Of a stretch of 64,000 bases of DNA, positions 21,132 to 31,714 are shown one piece after another. Positions within the stretch are counted from its first letter, which is position 1; every line of letters starts with the position of its first letter. This DNA comes from Salvia splendens (lineage: Eukaryota > Streptophyta > Magnoliopsida > Lamiales > Lamiaceae): positions 30,973,322 to 31,037,321 of the forward strand of contig NC_056032.1 in assembly GCF_004379255.2 (NCBI RefSeq), in the 5' to 3' direction. A program made the position numbers and the translations under genes. The notes beneath the pieces were generated by a model. The model was not told where the DNA came from and made no database searches. It saw only the letters and a program-made list of their open reading frames with translations.

Positions 21132-23870
21132 TTACTTCATAGTCTCATCAATGTTAAAAGTGAATTTCTCCCCATGATAGTCCAGACAAATTGTTCCATC
21201 GAATACATCAATTATAGTCTTGGCTATGCGTAGGAATGGTCTACCTAAAAGCACTCCGCTAGACTCAGCAGACTCATGTTCACTCATCTTAATCATATGA
21301 AAATCAGCAGGATACAATAAGTCATGCACCTTAACTATCACGTTTTCTAAGACACCTTCTGGGTGTATGCAAGACCTATCAGCCAATTGGATCACTACCT
21401 TCGTATCAACTAACCTTACTCCTACCAATTTCTTATAAAGCGAAAGAGGCAACACATTTATTGACGCACTCAGGTCACACATTGCATGCTCATCATTCAA
21501 GTTACCTATCTCAATGGGTAGCGTAAACATACCTAGGTCGGTTCTCTTTGATAGCAGCCTCCTCTTTTGTATCACTGCTGAAACATTTTCTCCAATCACG
21601 ATTTTCCCATCCAGCTTGGTTTTTCCCGCAATGAACTCCTTAATAAACTTACTGAAGGGATGTAATTTCAGAGCCTGTAGGAATGGTCTGTTGATTTCCA
21701 GCTTAACAAAAATCTCCATGAAATCCACTGGATCATCCTTTCTTTTTCTGGCTTCCCCACGATAGGGAAATGGCTTAACTGTCCTGTTGGGTTCTCCCTT
21801 AGAAAACTCCCCAGTTTCTTTCCTCACTTCTTCATTTTCTACTTCAGTTCCTGGGTTCAAGAAGGTCGTATCATCCTTCGCTCTATTTTCCCCTGTTACG
21901 GTGTTTCCCTTCTGTTGAACCGTGTCCTCTGTCTCCTTACTCATCACAGTCGGTTCTGGCTCATCAAGCTTCATTGTTGGCCCTTTGTACTCCCTTCCTA
22001 ACCTCAAGGTGATTTGACTAATGTTTGCTATGTCCGGTGGATTTACTGAGGCAGGGATTCTCCCTTCGTTTCCACGCATCTCACGCAAGGAGGTGGCAAT
22101 TTGAGATATCTGTTTGGCTAACATATCCATTGCAACCTTCTGTTCTTGCTGAGCGTCTTGCAACTTGTGGACCAAGTCATTATTGGCCTGCATGTTGTTC
22201 TGAAAATGTTGCTGCGAATTGAGTAGGTCTCCCATTATATCATCTGTACTCCTTGGCTGCTTGGGATATGGCTGACTCAAATTTGGTCCGTAATTTGGGT
22301 TGAAATTCCCTTGTTGTCCTTGGCTCGCATTGTAATGGGCATCCGGTCCTTGATTTCCTTGGTAATTGGCGGGAGGGTTTGAATTATTGCCCTGGTAATT
22401 CCTCTGGCGGGGTGGAACATAGTTGCTTGACGCTTGGTTCTGATTCCTGCTGACCCAGTTGGGTTGGCTCCCTTGGTTCCTATTCCCCCAGTTTCCTTGT
22501 CCTTCTTGATTCATGTGGTTCCAGTTCTGCTGGAAATTTTGCCCCTCCTGATTTCTGTTGGGCCAGTTCTGCTGTAAATTCTGCCCCTCCTGATTTCTAG
22601 TATGCCAGTTAGATTTCCCTTCAGGTGGATTCGTGTTATGTTGTTGAGGAGGTAGATACTGATTCCCATCAGCCCGCCTAAAATTAGGATGATCTCTCCA
22701 TGGAGCATCTTTAATCTTCCAAGGGTTCCAGTTAGTATTCTGGTTATTCTGGTTCCAGTTTCCCACGTCATTCACTTGGGCTTGGCATTCCATCTCTCCT
22801 TGAGTTCCATAGTAATGGTATCCTTCCTCTGGGCGTGGCAATTGCTTGGCCTTTTCTGTTGGGGGCCGACGGGTTATTTTTTTCTAAGGCGGTCAGAATC
22901 GTCTTCTCTAGGCTATCCATTCTAGGGTCCATCCTATCCTCATTTTGCACATTTACTGCATCCATAGTTCCCCTTCTAAGGATAGTACGAGTGGAATCAT
23001 ACGCCTTCTTTGCATCAATCAATCTTCCCAAAATCTCCCTGGCTTCGCTCACACGTTTCTTTGTGAAATTCCCTCCGCTCGAGGAGTTCAGCAAATCCTT
23101 GGACTCTGGATTTGCCCCTTCGTAGAAGATGTTGTAGACCTTTGCTTTGCTCATTCGGTTGTCGGGGCAAGAATCTAGCAATCCCTTGAAGCGTGACCAA
23201 TACTGGCTCAAAGACTCATCGTAATCCAGCCTGCATGCTAGAATTTCCTTCTCGAGGGCATTCGTCTTGTCCAAGAAAAACAATTTGAAGTCTGCCCATG
23301 TGCGGACAGAATTGTCTGGTAACCTTAATAACCATGTGTTGGCCTCATTCTTCAGCGCAAATGGAAGTGCGCGCAACCTTTAGTCCTCTTCAGTCGCATT
23401 AGGGGGCCTCTTCTGAATACTGCAAAGCTTGCAGAACTTATGGAGAAACTCATATGGGCACTCAATCTTCCGCCCGTAAAAGTGTGGCATCACAGCCAAC
23501 ACATTCGTTTTGATATCGATCGCCTGCTGGGCTGGGGTAATGACTATGGCTTGGGATGGTTCGCCATTCAAATGGGAGTTGAGTGATCCTATCTTCGTAT
23601 CATTATTAATTATCTCCGCCATGATTTATGGCTGCTCTTCTTCAAACTCCGGAGGTAGTTCCGGTTCTCTCTTCCCAGGTGAGACTGGATCTGCCTCACT
23701 TCCTGAACTCGAAGGTGTTGGGTTTGTTGTGGTTATCCCGGACCTAGTGGTAACATGGGCTGTGTTTCCTTGGCCAGCCAACTAGTCTGTTTGTCCCTCT
23801 AATTTGATGTATCGTTCCAGTACCCGTACCTCGAACCTCAGCTCATAAACTGAAAAAGAAAAGGAAGAAA
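21132..23870 (-). pseudogene. gag and protease of element C, with stops
   Basis: gag N-terminus from about 23870 (YELRFEVRVLERY), interrupted by stops near 23782, 23625 and 23378 and a frameshift near 22840. Capsid-type stretches are CPYEFLHKFCKLC, ANTWLLRLPDNS and YDESLSQYWSRF. The middle (about 22780-22260) is Asn/Gln-rich with DHPNFRRADGN. The protease lies at about 21630-21270 with CDLSASINVLP (Ser for the Gly of the usual motif) and GVLLGRPF. The frame ends at a TAA where element B has Lys, so this stop is also a mutation. Confidence 0.85.
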
Positions 23871-23936
23871 ATAAAAACAGATCAAAAACTATATACACCA
23901 AATCACTCTAAACACAAACACAAAATACGCCATCCA

Positions 23937-23954
23937 TCCCCGGCAACGGCACCA
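23937..23954 (-). promoter_or_regulatory. Primer-binding site of element C (tRNA-Asp type)
   Basis: Plus-strand TCCCCGGCAACGGCACCA equals the 3' end of plant tRNA-Asp (ending CGGCGCCA) with one mismatch. It lies 2 bp from the LTR end, where minus-strand reverse transcription would be primed. This fixes the orientation and the LTR border at 23957. Athila elements commonly use tRNA-Asp. Confidence 0.88.
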
Positions 23955-23956
23955 TT

Positions 23957-24731
23957 TGATAGGTAGGGTTATGCGATGTGAGTGTGTGGGGTGCGAGGTG
24001 CAGATCAAACAAGTCCAGAGGTGTCAACCGCTAGGCTTCGGAGCTCCCTAAACTTATTTGTCTGTGTCGTTGGGCTACTCTCAATTCCTATCAAAACCTT
24101 AACTCATTTACTATTGGCTAGTACAGGGTAGTAAGGATCGATCCCACAGAGATGGACTAGGTAAGCAAGTGTTCAGAGGACTTGGAAGAGGTCGGCTACT
24201 GCCACGCAACTCATGGGTTAAGACTTGACTAACTACTAGACTTGGGGAAATTGAAAATGACTATCCTATTTGCTAGACCTAGGGAATAGAAAGAGAACGT
24301 ACACATGCATGGGTAACAGAACTTAATGGTTAACTAAAGATATTTAATACGAAACTACTTGACCAGGTAAACGGGTTTCCTAAACCTGCTAAACAAAACG
24401 TAAACATGTAGTGGGGACCATTTTTCCCGAATTAACTAGTATGATGGAAAAGCTGGAAAAAGCAAACAACACAGATGAAGAATCCGACTTCTAACTAACT
24501 TCTACCTTCATCTTCTCCAGCAGTCGAGATAACAGAAACGAAAATAGAGCATCAACATATGAAAACAGAGAAATCAAAAATCTAACTTCAAACATTACGA
24601 TCAAACATGAAACGACTAGATCTAAACTACTAGGCCGAGCAAAACAAGTAGAAAACAGTAAACATCCATAACCATGCAAAATTCAGAACGTCACGACTCA
24701 GATCCACAACTCTGTTTAACAATTCAACTCA
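23957..24731 (-). repeat. 5' LTR of element C, part next to the primer-binding site
   Basis: Plus-strand start TGATAGGTAGGG, i.e. minus-strand end CCTATCA. Contains GGATCGATCCCACAGAG near 24137, the conserved terminal block also found in the LTRs of A and B. It is cut at 24731 by copia element D; the sequence continues at 30092. Confidence 0.82.
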
Positions 24732-25357
24732 TGTTGAGATTCAATACGCACAAGACTTTCACACACTCAGGTGAATCACACACACACTCACAGTTGTATG
24801 ATAACTCACAATGCAGAAGAACACACACTCACACTTAGAGTATCGAAGATGGTAATCTTGGAGAGAAAACTTGAAAACTCTTTATTGATTTTCACTACTC
24901 ACTACGTACATGGTTTTGAGCTATTTAAAGCTCTACAATCAAGTAGCAACTGCTACTAACTAACTACAAGAAGAATCAAGAAAGCAAGAAGAATAACCGC
25001 TACATCTCGGCTAACTAACAGCTGCTCCAACGGCTAGTTTCTCTAGGCCGAACTTCCTTCTCGGTTCAAGACCGAACTGTTGCTTCTTCTTTCTCGGCTC
25101 AAGACGAACTCTATTCTTGACTCAAGACCGAACTTTCTTTTCGGCTCACAACCGAGCACTCTTTTCGGCTCACAACCGAGCACTCTCTTCGGCTCACAAC
25201 CGAGCTCCCTTCTCGGTTCACAAACCGAACTCCTTTGCTTCTCGGCTCAAGACCAACTGTCTTCTCGGCTCAAAGCCGAACTCAAAGCCGAGCTCAAAGC
25301 CGAGCTTCCTTCTTCTTCTCTTCTTCTTCCAACTGAAATGAGCACTCCATTATTACA
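24732..25357 (-). repeat. 3' LTR of copia element D
   Basis: 626 bp. On the minus strand it begins TGTAATAATGGAG. The U3 part (about 25040-25320) is an array of short inverted repeats of the type TCGGYT-N3-5-ARCCGA. A TATA-like TTTAAATAG on the minus strand lies at about 24921-24929. The gag-pol frame continues 37 codons into this LTR. Confidence 0.95.
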
Positions 25358-28300
25358 ATTCTCCACCTGAGGGCTCATCTCAGTTCTCGCACAAACATTG
25401 ATCAACTTCTTGCAATGATCAAACTTGTCTCTACTTAGAGATTTAGTTAGCATATCTGCCGGATTGTGCAAGGTGTTAATCTTAACCACCTTCACCCTTC
25501 CCCTTTCAATCTCATCTCTAATAAAGTGCAATTTTATGTCTATATGCTTGCTCCTTTCATGGAAACCCGGATGTTTAGCCAAGCATATAGCTGAGCTGCT
25601 GTCACAATGAATCACCATTGTTTCTTGGTCAAAACCAAAATCAGAAATCACTCCCTGGATCCAAAAGCTCTCCTGTACAGCTGCAGTGAGAGCTATATAC
25701 TCTGATTCTGTAGTTGAGAGAGCAACTACACTCTGCAGACCTGATTTCCAACTGATCACAGTTCCAAACATGGTGAACAAATAACCTGTTTGAGACTTTC
25801 TGGTGTCCAGATTTGCAGCATAGTCTGCATCACAATACCCCTGCACAACCTCCTCAGATCCACCTTCCCAGCCATTGAACACAATCCCCCAGTCCTTAGT
25901 TGACTTCATGTACCTCAATATCCATTTAAGAGCATTCCAATGCTCCTTCCCCGGGTCTGCCATGTATCTGCTAGTCACTGAGATAGCATGAGCAAGATCT
26001 GGTCTTGTACAAATCATAGTGTACATGATACTCCCAACAACACTAGCATAAGGGATAGCCTCCATCTCATCAGCCTCTTGCTTAGTTTTAGGAGCTTGTT
26101 CCTTTGATAATCTGAAACTCTGGGACAAGGGTGTTGAGGCAGGTTTAGCATTCTCCATTCTGAATCTCTGCATAACTTTGTCAATATAATCAGTTTGCAG
26201 CATCCACAGCTTCTTGCAGCCTCTATCTCTCTGAATATGTATGCCTAGGATCTTCCTTGACTCTCCTAGATCCTTCATTTCAAAGCTCGACTTCAGATCT
26301 TGTTTAACTTTCTGGATTTCTGTCATAGAAGGGCCTGCAAGTAGCATATCATCCACATAGAGTAATAGGTAGGCAATGGGAGTCCTGCCTGCCTTCTTGA
26401 TGTAAATACAATCATCATATTCTGATTTGGAGAAGCCAATCTTCTTCATCTGTGCATCAAACTTCTTATTCCACTGTCTAGGACTTTGCTTAAGTCCATA
26501 AAGACTTTTCTGTAACAGGCACACCTTGCCTTCTTCTCCAGTCTTCACATAGCCCTCTGGCTGTTCCATAAAGATAGTCTCCTCTAGATCCCCATTGAGG
26601 AAGGCTGTCTTCACATCAAGCTGTTGTAGCTCCCAGTCTAGCTGGTTCACAACTGCCAACAAGATCCTAATCGAAGTGTGCTTAACAACTGGAGCAAATA
26701 CTTCATTGAAATCAATTCCTTCTTGCTGTGTGAAGCCCCTAGCCACCAGCCTTGCCTTGAATCTGATTCTATCTTTATCAGTGGTCTCAATCTTTTTCTT
26801 AAACAACCACTTACAACTGATCAGCCTCCTTTCTTTTCCATCTGTAGTCAGTCTGGATTTATCCACCAAAATCCATGTTTTGTTCTTGAGTAAAGATTCC
26901 ATTTCCTCATTCATGGCTTCAATCCACCTTTCTCTGTCTTTACTCTTCATGGCTTCTTTATATGTGAGAGGATCTGCAATATCAATGCTCTCAGCAGCAC
27001 AAAGTGCATAGTAGACCACATCAGAAAACCTTTCAGGTGGTCTTGTATTTCTTCTGCCTCTATCTCTTGCTATCTGGTACTCTCTGGCAGAATCTGCTGT
27101 AGGCTCATCAATTTTTCTACCTCGAGCTAGAGCACCATCATCCTCTGGTTCAGACTCACTTTCTGAGTCAGAGGCTCCACCTGCTCCTTGGCAAAGTCCC
27201 ACTGGCTCCACCTTGAGGAAATCACTCTCAACTTCATTGGAGTCCAGCTTCCTTTTTAAGTATGGCATCTGATCCTCCAAGAACACAACATCCCTACTCA
27301 CCACCACCTTCTGCCTACCAGGCTCAATGCACCAGAGCCTATACCCCTTAACACCCCTCTGATACCCCAGCAATATGCATTTCAGAGCCCTAGCCTCAAG
27401 TTTACTTTGCCTAGCATGAGCATAGGCTGCGCACCCAAACACCTTGTATTTTGAGTAGTCACTATGGGCTCCATACCACATGTAATCAGGAGTCTCAGAC
27501 TTAAGGGCAGTAGATGGACACTTATTGATGAGATAGGCTGCTGTATTCACAGCCTCTCCCCAAAATCTGTTGCTCAGACCAGAACTGAGTAACAAGCACC
27601 TTACTCTCTCTAGGATAGTCCTATTCATCCTCTCCACAACACCATTTTGCTGGGGGTTACCAGGAACAGTGCGGTGCCTCTTCATACCCTTTTCTTTGCA
27701 AAACAGATCAAACTCAGTAGACAAGAATTCCAAGCCATTGTCAGTTCTTAGGCATTTAACACTCCTTCCCTTCTCTAGCTCCACCTCTTTACACCATATC
27801 TTGAATTTTGTGAATGTCTCTGATTTTTCTTTCAGTATGTACACCCACAGTTTCCTAGTGTAGTCATCAATAATAGCAAGGTAGTATTTCCCACCACCAA
27901 TTGAGCTTACAGGTGAAGGGCCCCAGAGATCACTGTGTATGTAGTCTAATGGGGCTGTAGAAGAGTGAATACCTGTAGGATAGGGTGCCTTCTTTGCTTT
28001 TCCAAGTATACACTGCTCACAGGGGTCCATCTTGTTGAAATCTCCAGAGATCAGGCCCTTCTTGATGAGTTCTTTCAAGCTTCCTTCTGCTGGATGGCCC
28101 AATCTCTTGTGCCATAGCATTATGGAATCATCTGACACTGCATTGCTTTCTCCATCAACAGCCTTAGCCTTCAGATAATAGAGAATGTGCTCTCTGTCAG
28201 CCTCCATCATCACTGCATTCCCAGATTTCACAAGCATCTTTCCCTGACTCATCAATATGGTGAATCCTTTCTCCTCCAGCATTCCCAATGAGATGAGATT

Positions 28301-29371
28301 TCTTTTCACTTCCGGAATATACCTCACCCCAGTTAGGATCTTTATAGAGCCATCTTGCAAACTTAGCTTCACTTTCCCTATCCCTTTGATCTGACACACA
28401 TGGTTATTTCCAAGAACTACAGTCCCTGATGCTTCCTGAAGTTCATGAAACCAAGATTTGTTGGGGCACATATGGAAGCTGCACCCTGAGTCCATTATCC
28501 ACCTGTGACTGATCCCATTATCACTGACATTCATGAGTTGAGCAGGGGGATCAGTACTCTCTACACAATCAGAAGTGTTGTGGCCCTCAGAGGCTAGTTT
28601 TCTCTTCCAGGCATGGCAGTCCTTCTTCAAGTGCCCTGGTTTCTTGCACCAAAAACATGCTCTGGTTTCCTTCTGAGCATCAGAACTTGAGGGTTTAGAG
28701 CCCTCAAACTTTTTCTTGAAGTTCTGCTTTTTGAACTTCTTCACATTCAAGGCCTCTACAGCTTGAACATTGGAGCTTGCAGAGCCTCTGCTGGTAGTCT
28801 TCTGGAGTTCCTTAGCCATCAAGGCCGAGTAGACTTCTGCATAGGTGATAGGCTTATCTCTGCCATAGATAATTGCATCACTCAACTGGTCATACGAGCT
28901 AGGCAAGGCATTCAATGTAAGAATGGCCTTGTCTTCATCTGAAATTTTAACATCCACAGAGCCCAGATCATCAATGATCTTGTTGAACTCCTCCAACTGC
29001 TCTATGATAGATTTTTCACCAGAAAAACTATAGGCATAGAGCCTCTTCTTGAGATACAGCCGGTTAGCCAAAGATTTTGCCAGGTAAACTTCATCTAACC
29101 TGTTCAAGATCTCCACCGCAGTCTTGGCTTCTTGAACTTCCCTCAAGACCTTATCTCCAAGGCACAGAATCACTGCAGAATGTGCCTTGAGCTGCATCTC
29201 CTCCATCTTTGCCTGAGCTTTATCATCAAGCATTGGAGCCTTTCCTTTCTCTTCTGTATTTGCAAGAACTGCGGCCAAGCCTTGTTGAATCAAGACCGCC
29301 TTCATCTTCATCTTCCACAGGCTATAATCATTCTTGCCTGTGAACTTTTCTGCATCAAGCCTTGCTGCCAT
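25247..29371 (-). CDS. Ty1/copia gag-pol polyprotein, intact (1374 aa)
   Basis: A single frame carries all domains needed for retrotransposition. Gag N-terminus (MAARLDAEKFTG); zinc knuckle CFWCKKPGHLKKDC at about residues 237-250; protease active site MDSGCSFHMC at about 292; integrase zinc region HKRLGHP...CEQC at about 421-455; integrase core Asp in SDLWGP (about 480), Asp in RTDNGLEF (about 543) and Glu in NGVVERMNR (about 579); RT with LLLYVDDMLLAG (about 1005); RNase H with YCDADYA (about 1180), STTESEY and CDSSSA. Integrase before RT gives the copia order. Met 29371 lies just behind the primer-binding site. The last 37 residues are encoded by the LTR and include an SSAL repeat. Proteins of this kind act in cytoplasmic virus-like particles and then in the nucleus. 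Confidence 0.96.
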   Translation of the reverse strand: MAARLDAEKFTGKNDYSLWKMKMKAVLIQQGLAAVLANTEEKGKAPMLDDKAQAKMEEMQLKAHSAVILCLGDKVLREVQEAKTAVEILNRLDEVYLAKSLANRLYLKKRLYAYSFSGEKSIIEQLEEFNKIIDDLGSVDVKISDEDKAILTLNALPSSYDQLSDAIIYGRDKPITYAEVYSALMAKELQKTTSRGSASSNVQAVEALNVKKFKKQNFKKKFEGSKPSSSDAQKETRACFWCKKPGHLKKDCHAWKRKLASEGHNTSDCVESTDPPAQLMNVSDNGISHRWIMDSGCSFHMCPNKSWFHELQEASGTVVLGNNHVCQIKGIGKVKLSLQDGSIKILTGVRYIPEVKRNLISLGMLEEKGFTILMSQGKMLVKSGNAVMMEADREHILYYLKAKAVDGESNAVSDDSIMLWHKRLGHPAEGSLKELIKKGLISGDFNKMDPCEQCILGKAKKAPYPTGIHSSTAPLDYIHSDLWGPSPVSSIGGGKYYLAIIDDYTRKLWVYILKEKSETFTKFKIWCKEVELEKGRSVKCLRTDNGLEFLSTEFDLFCKEKGMKRHRTVPGNPQQNGVVERMNRTILERVRCLLLSSGLSNRFWGEAVNTAAYLINKCPSTALKSETPDYMWYGAHSDYSKYKVFGCAAYAHARQSKLEARALKCILLGYQRGVKGYRLWCIEPGRQKVVVSRDVVFLEDQMPYLKRKLDSNEVESDFLKVEPVGLCQGAGGASDSESESEPEDDGALARGRKIDEPTADSAREYQIARDRGRRNTRPPERFSDVVYYALCAAESIDIADPLTYKEAMKSKDRERWIEAMNEEMESLLKNKTWILVDKSRLTTDGKERRLISCKWLFKKKIETTDKDRIRFKARLVARGFTQQEGIDFNEVFAPVVKHTSIRILLAVVNQLDWELQQLDVKTAFLNGDLEETIFMEQPEGYVKTGEEGKVCLLQKSLYGLKQSPRQWNKKFDAQMKKIGFSKSEYDDCIYIKKAGRTPIAYLLLYVDDMLLAGPSMTEIQKVKQDLKSSFEMKDLGESRKILGIHIQRDRGCKKLWMLQTDYIDKVMQRFRMENAKPASTPLSQSFRLSKEQAPKTKQEADEMEAIPYASVVGSIMYTMICTRPDLAHAISVTSRYMADPGKEHWNALKWILRYMKSTKDWGIVFNGWEGGSEEVVQGYCDADYAANLDTRKSQTGYLFTMFGTVISWKSGLQSVVALSTTESEYIALTAAVQESFWIQGVISDFGFDQETMVIHCDSSSAICLAKHPGFHERSKHIDIKLHFIRDEIERGRVKVVKINTLHNPADMLTKSLSRDKFDHCKKLINVCARTEMSPQVENCNNGVLISVGRRREEEGSSALSSALSSALSREDSWS

Positions 29372-29424
29372 CTCTGAAACCGTTTGATCCTCTGCAAATC
29401 AGCTTCAATATCCCCTTCCCACAG

Positions 29425-29433
29425 ACGGCGCCA
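29425..29433 (-). promoter_or_regulatory. Primer-binding site of element D
   Basis: Plus-strand ACGGCGCCA, i.e. minus-strand TGGCGCCGT, two bases inside the 5' LTR border at 29436. It matches the last 9 bases of tRNA-Asp; further bases (CTGTGGG) do not match, so the pairing would be short. Confidence 0.7.
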
Positions 29434-29435
29434 CT

Positions 29436-30086
29436 TGTTGAGATTCAATACGCACAAGACTTTCACACACTCAGGTGAATCACACACACACTCACAGTTG
29501 TATGATAACTCACAATGCAGAAGAACACACACTCACACTTAGAGTATCGAAGATGGTAATCTTGGAGAGAAAACTTGAAAACTCTTTATTGATTTTCACT
29601 ACTCACTACGTACATGGTTTTGAGCTATTTAAAGCTCTACAATCAAGTAGCAACTGCTACTAACTAACTACAAGAAGAATCAAGAAAGCAAGAAGAATAA
29701 CCGCTACATCTCGGCTAACTAACAGCTGCTCCAACGGCTAGTTTCTCTAGGCCGAACTTCCTTCTCGGTTCAAGACCGAACTGTTGCTTCTTCTTTCTCG
29801 GCTCAAGACGAACTCTATTCTTGACTCAAGACCGAACTTTCTTTTCGGCTCACAACCGAGCACTCTTTTCGGCTCACAACCGAGCACTCTCTTCGGCTCA
29901 CAACCGAGCTCCCTTCTCGGTTCACAAACCGAACTCCTTTCTCGGTACACAAACCGAACTCCTTTGCTTCTCGGCTCAAGACCAACTGTCTTCTCGGCTC
30001 AAAGCCGAACTCAAAGCCGAGCTCAAAGCCGAGCTTCCTTCTTCTTCTCTTCTTCTTCCAACTGAAATGAGCACTCCATTATTACA
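29436..30086 (-). repeat. 5' LTR of copia element D
   Basis: 651 bp. Identical to the 3' LTR by eye except for an extra 25-bp unit at about 29940-29964 (CTCGGTACACAAACCGAACT...), a near-copy of the preceding unit with T changed to A. It holds the promoter region that would drive the element on the minus strand. Confidence 0.95.
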
Positions 30087-30091
30087 ACTCA

Positions 30092-30849
30092 GACTCCAAT
30101 ACGTTAAACCAATACTCCTCAACTCTGATTCAACCGATTCAACAACAATTCAACTCCGATCAACCCGATCTCAACTCCAAAATAACATCAATTGCAAAAA
30201 GCATCCAAACAGTAAATACCAACAATTAAACATCAGAATCAGCCAAACAGAAAACATAACTTCCATAGCAACGATATTTAAGGTTCAACACTGAGACAAT
30301 AAACGCCAAGCATCTAAAACGGTGAAGTCTCGGCTTAAAACGATGGAAAATAACAGAAAATAGTAAATTGTATCTTCGCCCTTCACGAGAACGGTGTTAC
30401 ACCACAGAAACTGAGCTAGGCTACCACGGACTCCAAGAATTTTACCCAATAAGTTCTTAAGTGCGCAGAGAAATGTGTGTGAAGTGATGAGCTAAGAGCG
30501 AAAAAATGTGAATGATGATCTGTGATGGCTCTCTCTTCATGTTGTCTCAATTTATAGTTGAGGCTTGAACTTCTAGGGTAGTCTCTCTGCTGAATTGTCG
30601 ATTTTGCCCTCCTAGAAAGTCCTTCAAAAAGATACTTTTCCGCTCACAGCTGCTTCCTCGATCTCCTAGGTCGGGTTGCAAACTGGCTTCTTCACTCCAC
30701 TTTTCCTTCAGTTTCCTCTGCCTGGTAGATTTTTACTTCCGTTTCCTTTACCTGGCAGATTCTCTACGCACCTAAACTTAAAACGTGTATTAGTTTATAG
30801 AAATCGTAGAATTTAACCCCATAACCGATGCATGAAATTGGCCTGATCA
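30092..30849 (-). repeat. 5' LTR of element C, outer part
   Basis: Continuation of the LTR broken by element D. The outer end on the minus strand is TGATCAGGCCAATTTCATGC, matching the start of A's LTR. Together with 23957-24731 the LTR is about 1533 bp, the same size class as in A and B. The next five bases (CATGT) would be its target duplication, but the partner is not in the window. Confidence 0.8.
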
Positions 30850-31571
30850 CATGTATCACCTAAACTAACATATCTCAGAAATCGAGCACGTGAACAACTA
30901 GATCTTAACCTCTAAACTACTGAAAATCATGTAAACAACATTGATCTAAACATCTAAGCCACCAATTGCGAAGAGCATCTAAGAAATATGAGTAAATAGC
31001 ATCATCAACATGAAAATGAACACCAAAGCTTCATAAAACTGGAAATAAGTCAAGATCCAACGGCGGAGTCGTCAATTCCTCCGATGAAACTCGAGATCTA
31101 ACAACAGCATCTCCCAAAGCGGTAAAGAAAGCAAGGATCCAACGTCGGATCGTCAATTCCCCGTCGAAACCATTGAACTAAGCTAAGCTAAGAGAGCGGT
31201 GGCGTTAAGCGCCTATGAGAGCTTCCTACCTAAACTACGATAGCGTAAAGCGCTGCTACTTCAATGTGGAAAGCTTCTATTTATTGAGCAGCTTAAACTT
31301 CAACCCTAAGGCAACTTCTCGTCCGATTTGACCATTTTACCCTTGCAGTAATTGAGGATCTTCATGTCAGCACGCCATTTTGTCTCCTTGACCAGTTAGG
31401 CGACTTTTTCTACACTTTTGCTCCATTTCTGCTCAATCTGAATCGGCTCGGTCAGTTTGCACCATCTACTTGATCCAGCAGATACTTGCACACTATCTCA
31501 CAATTTGTGCATTATCTACCCCAAAAGCATATAATATCACCCAAAATCAAAGCATGAAACGAGCTTTATCA
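30850..31571 (-). repeat. Element E: LTR fragment of a further Athila-type element
   Basis: A second LTR start on the minus strand, TGATAAAGCTCGTTTCATGC, at 31571 shows that element C inserted into an older LTR of the same class. Only the first about 720 bp are present on this side; the rest would lie beyond element C. No internal sequence of E is seen. Confidence 0.65.
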
Positions 31572-31714
31572 TTCATTCGAATTCACTGAACAAGGTTTTT
31601 ACTTTATTTAGTGTAAAAATACAATTTATTCCAGTAGATTTATTACTTCATTCAAAAATATTATTACTTCATTGGATTAGGTTTTTACTTCATTCCAATA
31701 GGTCTAAATATTTT

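Larger units (their letters stand above)
24732..30086 (-). mobile_element. Element D: intact Ty1/copia retrotransposon
   Basis: Complete element of 5355 bp with LTRs at 24732-25357 and 29436-30086, flanked by the 5-bp target duplication ACTCA (24727-24731 and 30087-30091). LTR ends are TGTTGAG...ATTACA. The single gag-pol frame has no stop or frameshift. The aligned LTR bases are identical except for one 25-bp unit present once in the 3' LTR and twice in the 5' LTR. This indicates a very recent insertion and possible autonomy. Confidence 0.95.
18851..30849 (-). mobile_element. Element C: Athila-like LTR retrotransposon, host of elements A and D
   Basis: Minus strand. 5' LTR 23957-24731 plus 30092-30849, interrupted by copia element D. 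A tRNA-Asp-type primer-binding site at 23937-23954, gag, protease, RT and start of RNase H follow, then a jump into the accessory ORF C-terminus (19307-18852), which is cut by element A. Integrase is missing. The 3' LTR is not in the window because A inserted before it. Confidence 0.82.

Noticed and set aside
25040..25320. Regular short repeats that could suggest a CRISPR-like array
   Set aside because: Units are not separated by unique spacers, lie inside LTRs of a plant retrotransposon, and are imperfect dyads.
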